A DNA stretch of 64,000 nt, taken from the NCBI GenBank assembly GCA_965262585.1, contig OZ253546.1:2537701-2601700 (forward strand), written 5' to 3'. The DNA comes from JAHRAW01 sp965262585 (GTDB lineage: Bacteria > Pseudomonadota > Gammaproteobacteria > Arenicellales > Poriferihabitantaceae). The first letter of the stretch is position 1, and each line of letters begins with the position of its first letter. This document shows, one piece after another, positions 59,498 to 64,000 of this stretch. The notes under the pieces are model-generated. The model had not been told where the DNA came from. It worked only from the letters and a program-made list of their open reading frames with translations, and did no database searches. Made by a program: the position numbers and the translations under genes.

Positions 59498-61062
59498 TGT
59501 GCGGCGTCATCGGAATCCTTGGCCCGAAGCCGGTCAATCAGGCGTTGTATGATGGCCTGACCATCGTCCAACACCGTGGGCAGGACGCCGCCGGCATCAT
59601 CACCAGCGATGGCAACCGGGTTTATTTGCGCAAGGATAACGGCTTGGTGCGCGATGTCTTTCACACCCGCCACATGCTGCAACTCAAAGGCACCATGGGC
59701 ATCGGCCATGTTCGCTATCCCACCGCCGGCAGCGATTCCCGCGCCGAAGCCCAGCCCTTTTATGTCAACTCACCGTTCGGCATCGCCCTCGGCCACAACG
59801 GCACCCTGACCAACGCCGCAACCCTGCGGGAAGAATTGTTCCGCGAGGATTTGCGCCAGTTAAACACCTCATCGGATTCGGAAATCTTGCTCAATGTATT
59901 CGCCCACGAATTGCGCGAAGCCATCGGTTCTTCGAGTTTGCGCGCCGCCCCCGAAGATTTGTTCAACGCCGTCAGCGGGGTATTCATGCGTTGTAACGGG
60001 GCTTATGCGGTGGTGGTCATGGTGGTCGGGGTCGGCATCCTTGCGTTCCGCGATCCGTTTGGTATTCGCCCGCTGGTATACGGCACCATGTCGCCCGGTG
60101 AACATGGCAGCGCACGGTTTGGCGAAAGCGACAGCAAGCGCACCGCCCACATGTTTGCATCGGAAAGTGTCGCTTTGGATGTGCTTGGTTATACGCTGGA
60201 GCGCGATGTTCAACCGGGCGAGGCGATGCTGGTGGATCTCGACGGGCGCGTACACACGCAGATTTGCGCTCCCCGCCCGCAACATTCGCCGTGCATATTT
60301 GAGTATGTGTATCTGGCGCGACCGGACTCCATCATCGACGGCATCGCGGTATATCGAACGCGCATGAACATGGGGGAGCGACTGGCCCGCCAACTGAAAC
60401 AAAACTGGCCCGACCACGACATCGACGTGGTTATCCCGGTGCCCGATACCAGCCGCACCGCAGCGGTGGAAATGGGGCGGGTGCTGAAACTGCCGTATCG
60501 CGAAGGTTTCATCAAAAACCGCTACATTGGCCGCACCTTCATCATGCCGGGGCAGGCCGAACGCCGCCAGTCGGTGCGCCAGAAACTCAACCCCATCGGC
60601 TCGGAATTTAAGGGCAAGAACGTATTGCTGGTGGATGATTCCATCGTGCGCGGCACCACCTCCCGGAAAATCATCGAACTGGCGCGGGAATCCGGCGCCC
60701 GAAAAGTGTATTTCGCTTCGGCATCACCGCCGGTGCGCCATCCCAATGTATACGGCATTGACATGCCGTCTTCATCGGAATTTGTGGCTCACAACCGCAG
60801 CAGCGACGAGATCTGTCGGGAAATCGGCGCCGACCGGCTTTTTTATCAGGAACTCGACGACTTGGTCGCCGCCGTTGCCCAATGCAACCCGGCAATTTCC
60901 GAATTTGATGCCTCGTGCTTCAACGGCGAATACATAACCGGCGACATCACCGATGCCTACCTGCAACGAATAGATAACGAACGCAACGACGGCGTAAAAG
61001 ATGCCGCCGAAGACGAACTCGACCTCTCCGAAGTCACCAACATCGGCGCTCAGCGGGCGTGA
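59497..61062 (+). CDS. purF: Amidophosphoribosyltransferase
   Basis: First committed step of purine synthesis, 521 residues. The N-terminal Ntn glutaminase has nucleophile Cys2 (MCGVIGILG), VQHRGQDAAGIITSDG and GHVRYPTAGSDSRAEAQPF. The C-terminal phosphoribosyltransferase domain has VIPVPDTSRTAAVEMGRVL and PRPP loop NVLLVDDSIVRGTTSRKII. The length is slightly above the usual 505. No PurR-type operator was recognised. Convergent with avtA with no gap. Confidence 0.96.
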   Translation: MCGVIGILGPKPVNQALYDGLTIVQHRGQDAAGIITSDGNRVYLRKDNGLVRDVFHTRHMLQLKGTMGIGHVRYPTAGSDSRAEAQPFYVNSPFGIALGHNGTLTNAATLREELFREDLRQLNTSSDSEILLNVFAHELREAIGSSSLRAAPEDLFNAVSGVFMRCNGAYAVVVMVVGVGILAFRDPFGIRPLVYGTMSPGEHGSARFGESDSKRTAHMFASESVALDVLGYTLERDVQPGEAMLVDLDGRVHTQICAPRPQHSPCIFEYVYLARPDSIIDGIAVYRTRMNMGERLARQLKQNWPDHDIDVVIPVPDTSRTAAVEMGRVLKLPYREGFIKNRYIGRTFIMPGQAERRQSVRQKLNPIGSEFKGKNVLLVDDSIVRGTTSRKIIELARESGARKVYFASASPPVRHPNVYGIDMPSSSEFVAHNRSSDEICREIGADRLFYQELDDLVAAVAQCNPAISEFDASCFNGEYITGDITDAYLQRIDNERNDGVKDAAEDELDLSEVTNIGAQRA

Positions 61063-62328
61063 TTAACCGGATTCTTTGTAGCCCCGCCGCACCTCTTCCG
61101 CGATAATCTCCATCCCCCGCCTGACCTGCGCCGGGTTTGCGGCATAACTCACCCGAATACATTCATCCCGATGCGCCCAGGGCTGGTCGAATCCGGGGAA
61201 AAAATGCCGCCCGGCAATCACCAGCACGCCGCGCTGTTTTAATCGCTGATACAAGGTCTCGCTGGTAATCCGCATACCCGGAAACCACAGCCACAAAAAA
61301 ATCGCCCCTTCCGAACTATGCACCCGCACCGGTAAATCCCCCATCAAGCCGCGCACCAGGTCGATGGCTTCCAGGGATCGCGCTCGATAGTATGGCACGA
61401 TGATTTCCTCGCACAGCGATAGCAACTCGCGGCTTTGCAACAGGCGAGTGACCAGAGTCGGGCCGAATCTTCCGGGTGCCAGCGTGTGGATGGCGTTGGA
61501 TCGGGTGATTTGACTGATGACTTCGGGGTTGGCAATGATGATGCCGGTGCGCGTGCCGGGCAATCCCAGTTTGGACAGGCTCAGGCAAAGAATTATTTGC
61601 TCGTCCCACAACGGCTTGGCGTGGTTGAAGACGATGGCGGGGAAGGGCGGCCCATATGCGCCGTCCACAATCAGCGGCACGCCGGCCTCGCCGGTTAGTT
61701 GCCGCAGTTTGGCGATTTCGCGGTCGGTGATTACGTTGCCGGTGGGGTTGGTGGGGCGGGAAACGCACACCGCGCCGATTCGCTCATCGATGCGCAAGCG
61801 GTCGAAGTCCACGCGGTATTTGAAAAATAAATCATCGATGTTTTCGATGACTGGCCGATTGGCGGTGAAAACCGGTTCATCACCGATGCCGACGTCGGCG
61901 TAGCCGATATACTCTGGGGTCATCGGAAACAAGATTTTTTTGAACGCGCCGCCGTTGGAATCGCGTCCGGCAAACAAATTGAACAACACACCAAACCCGG
62001 CTTGACTGCCATTGGTGACGGCGATGTGGGCGGGGCTCACCGGCCAGTCGAAGCGTTGCGCAAGCAACTCGGCCAACGCTTCGATGAAGCGGTGGTTTCC
62101 TTGAGGGGCATCGTAGTCGCCCACCATGTGTTCGAATTCCCCGGCGTTGGCGAGTAGATTTTCCATTTCCCCGCGAAACACCCGTTCCACTTCGGGAATT
62201 GCCGCGGGATTGCCGCCACCGAGCATTTGGATTTCAGCGCCGCCGTTGATGGCCGTGCCGAGGTCTTCCATCAGTTGCAGGATGCCGCTGTCGCTTTGGG
62301 AGTGGTTGGAGGATCGGGAGAATTTCAC
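61063..62328 (-). CDS. avtA: Valine-pyruvate aminotransferase
   Basis: Class I PLP aminotransferase of 421 residues. It opens with SGILQLMEDLGTAINGGAE and LGGGNPAAIPEVERVF, which are characteristic of AvtA. AVTNGSQAGFGVLFNLFAGR follows near residue 103, VCVSRPTNPTGNVITDREI near 190 and Schiff-base Lys in LCLSLSKLGLPGTRTGIII near 250. It exchanges amino groups between valine and pyruvate, giving an alanine route. Read opposite to purF. Confidence 0.92.
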   Translation of the reverse strand: MKFSRSSNHSQSDSGILQLMEDLGTAINGGAEIQMLGGGNPAAIPEVERVFRGEMENLLANAGEFEHMVGDYDAPQGNHRFIEALAELLAQRFDWPVSPAHIAVTNGSQAGFGVLFNLFAGRDSNGGAFKKILFPMTPEYIGYADVGIGDEPVFTANRPVIENIDDLFFKYRVDFDRLRIDERIGAVCVSRPTNPTGNVITDREIAKLRQLTGEAGVPLIVDGAYGPPFPAIVFNHAKPLWDEQIILCLSLSKLGLPGTRTGIIIANPEVISQITRSNAIHTLAPGRFGPTLVTRLLQSRELLSLCEEIIVPYYRARSLEAIDLVRGLMGDLPVRVHSSEGAIFLWLWFPGMRITSETLYQRLKQRGVLVIAGRHFFPGFDQPWAHRDECIRVSYAANPAQVRRGMEIIAEEVRRGYKESG

Positions 62329-62397
62329 GGCAGAGGGCCGGTTTGGCTATACCGGCGATGCCGGCGTGAATTGCGCGCATCCCGGACGCAGTTTGGG

Positions 62398-64000
<1,603 letters not shown>

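Overview
The window looks like a chromosomal segment of a gammaproteobacterium of moderately high GC. The best evidence is gene order: rpsP-rimM-trmD-rplS, uvrA/MFS/ssb, ffs-dnaX-ybaB-recR and truA-trpF-accD-folC-dedD-cvpA-purF, the last in the arrangement known from Pseudomonas-like genomes. No species call is possible from sequence alone. Five intergenic stretches are filled with short palindromic repeats that resemble, in form, the dRS3 repeats of Neisseria (ATTCCC-N8-GGGAAT). Repeat expansion is the most obvious feature of this genome.

Layout. 1-1.6 kb: repeat island. 1.6-8.4 kb: ribosomal protein/tRNA modification operon, a TPR-like exported protein, a XerD-type recombinase and a relA-like gene whose 3' end is cut off inside a palindromic element. 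8.4-9.9 kb: second island with three 84-bp inverted-repeat elements. 9.9-16.4 kb: uvrA, an MFS exporter, an unexplained 21-bp repeat array, a third island, ssb, pdxH and tRNA-Ser(GGA).

16.4-37.1 kb is the accessory heart of the window. It holds a ureohydrolase, a CPA1 antiporter, a Rieske/FMN-glutamate-synthase fusion, a Rieske/ThDP-enzyme fusion, a LysE exporter, a [2Fe-2S] ferredoxin, acetoacetyl-CoA synthetase, a class III aminotransferase, a Rieske oxygenase, three abutting gene fragments, a glxBCD-like split glutamate synthase, a type III glutamine synthetase (GlnT/GmaS family) and a class V aminotransferase. The glx/glnT part is the core of the known gamma-glutamylmethylamide/N-methylglutamate route, but no N-methylglutamate dehydrogenase (mgdABCD) is present. 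Two redox fusions sit there instead. I infer a route that takes nitrogen from an amine or guanidino compound through glutamyl intermediates; the substrate is unknown. AT-rich inserts interrupt this cluster at three places.

37-43.8 kb: a universal stress protein, bifunctional putA, the 4.5S SRP RNA, dnaX, ybaB and recR. 43.8-48.2 kb: an autotransporter-like surface protein with a 22-G tract near its start, set between two repeat islands that carry 78-bp inverted copies of each other. The tract is out of phase with the best start codon, so this is a strong phase-variation candidate. 48.3-54.6 kb: a dipeptide/oligopeptide ABC transporter operon with an M48-like protease gene inside it. 54.6-61.1 kb: truA to purF, an almost unbroken forward run. 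The window ends with avtA and a C-terminal processing protease on the reverse strand, the latter cut by the window edge.
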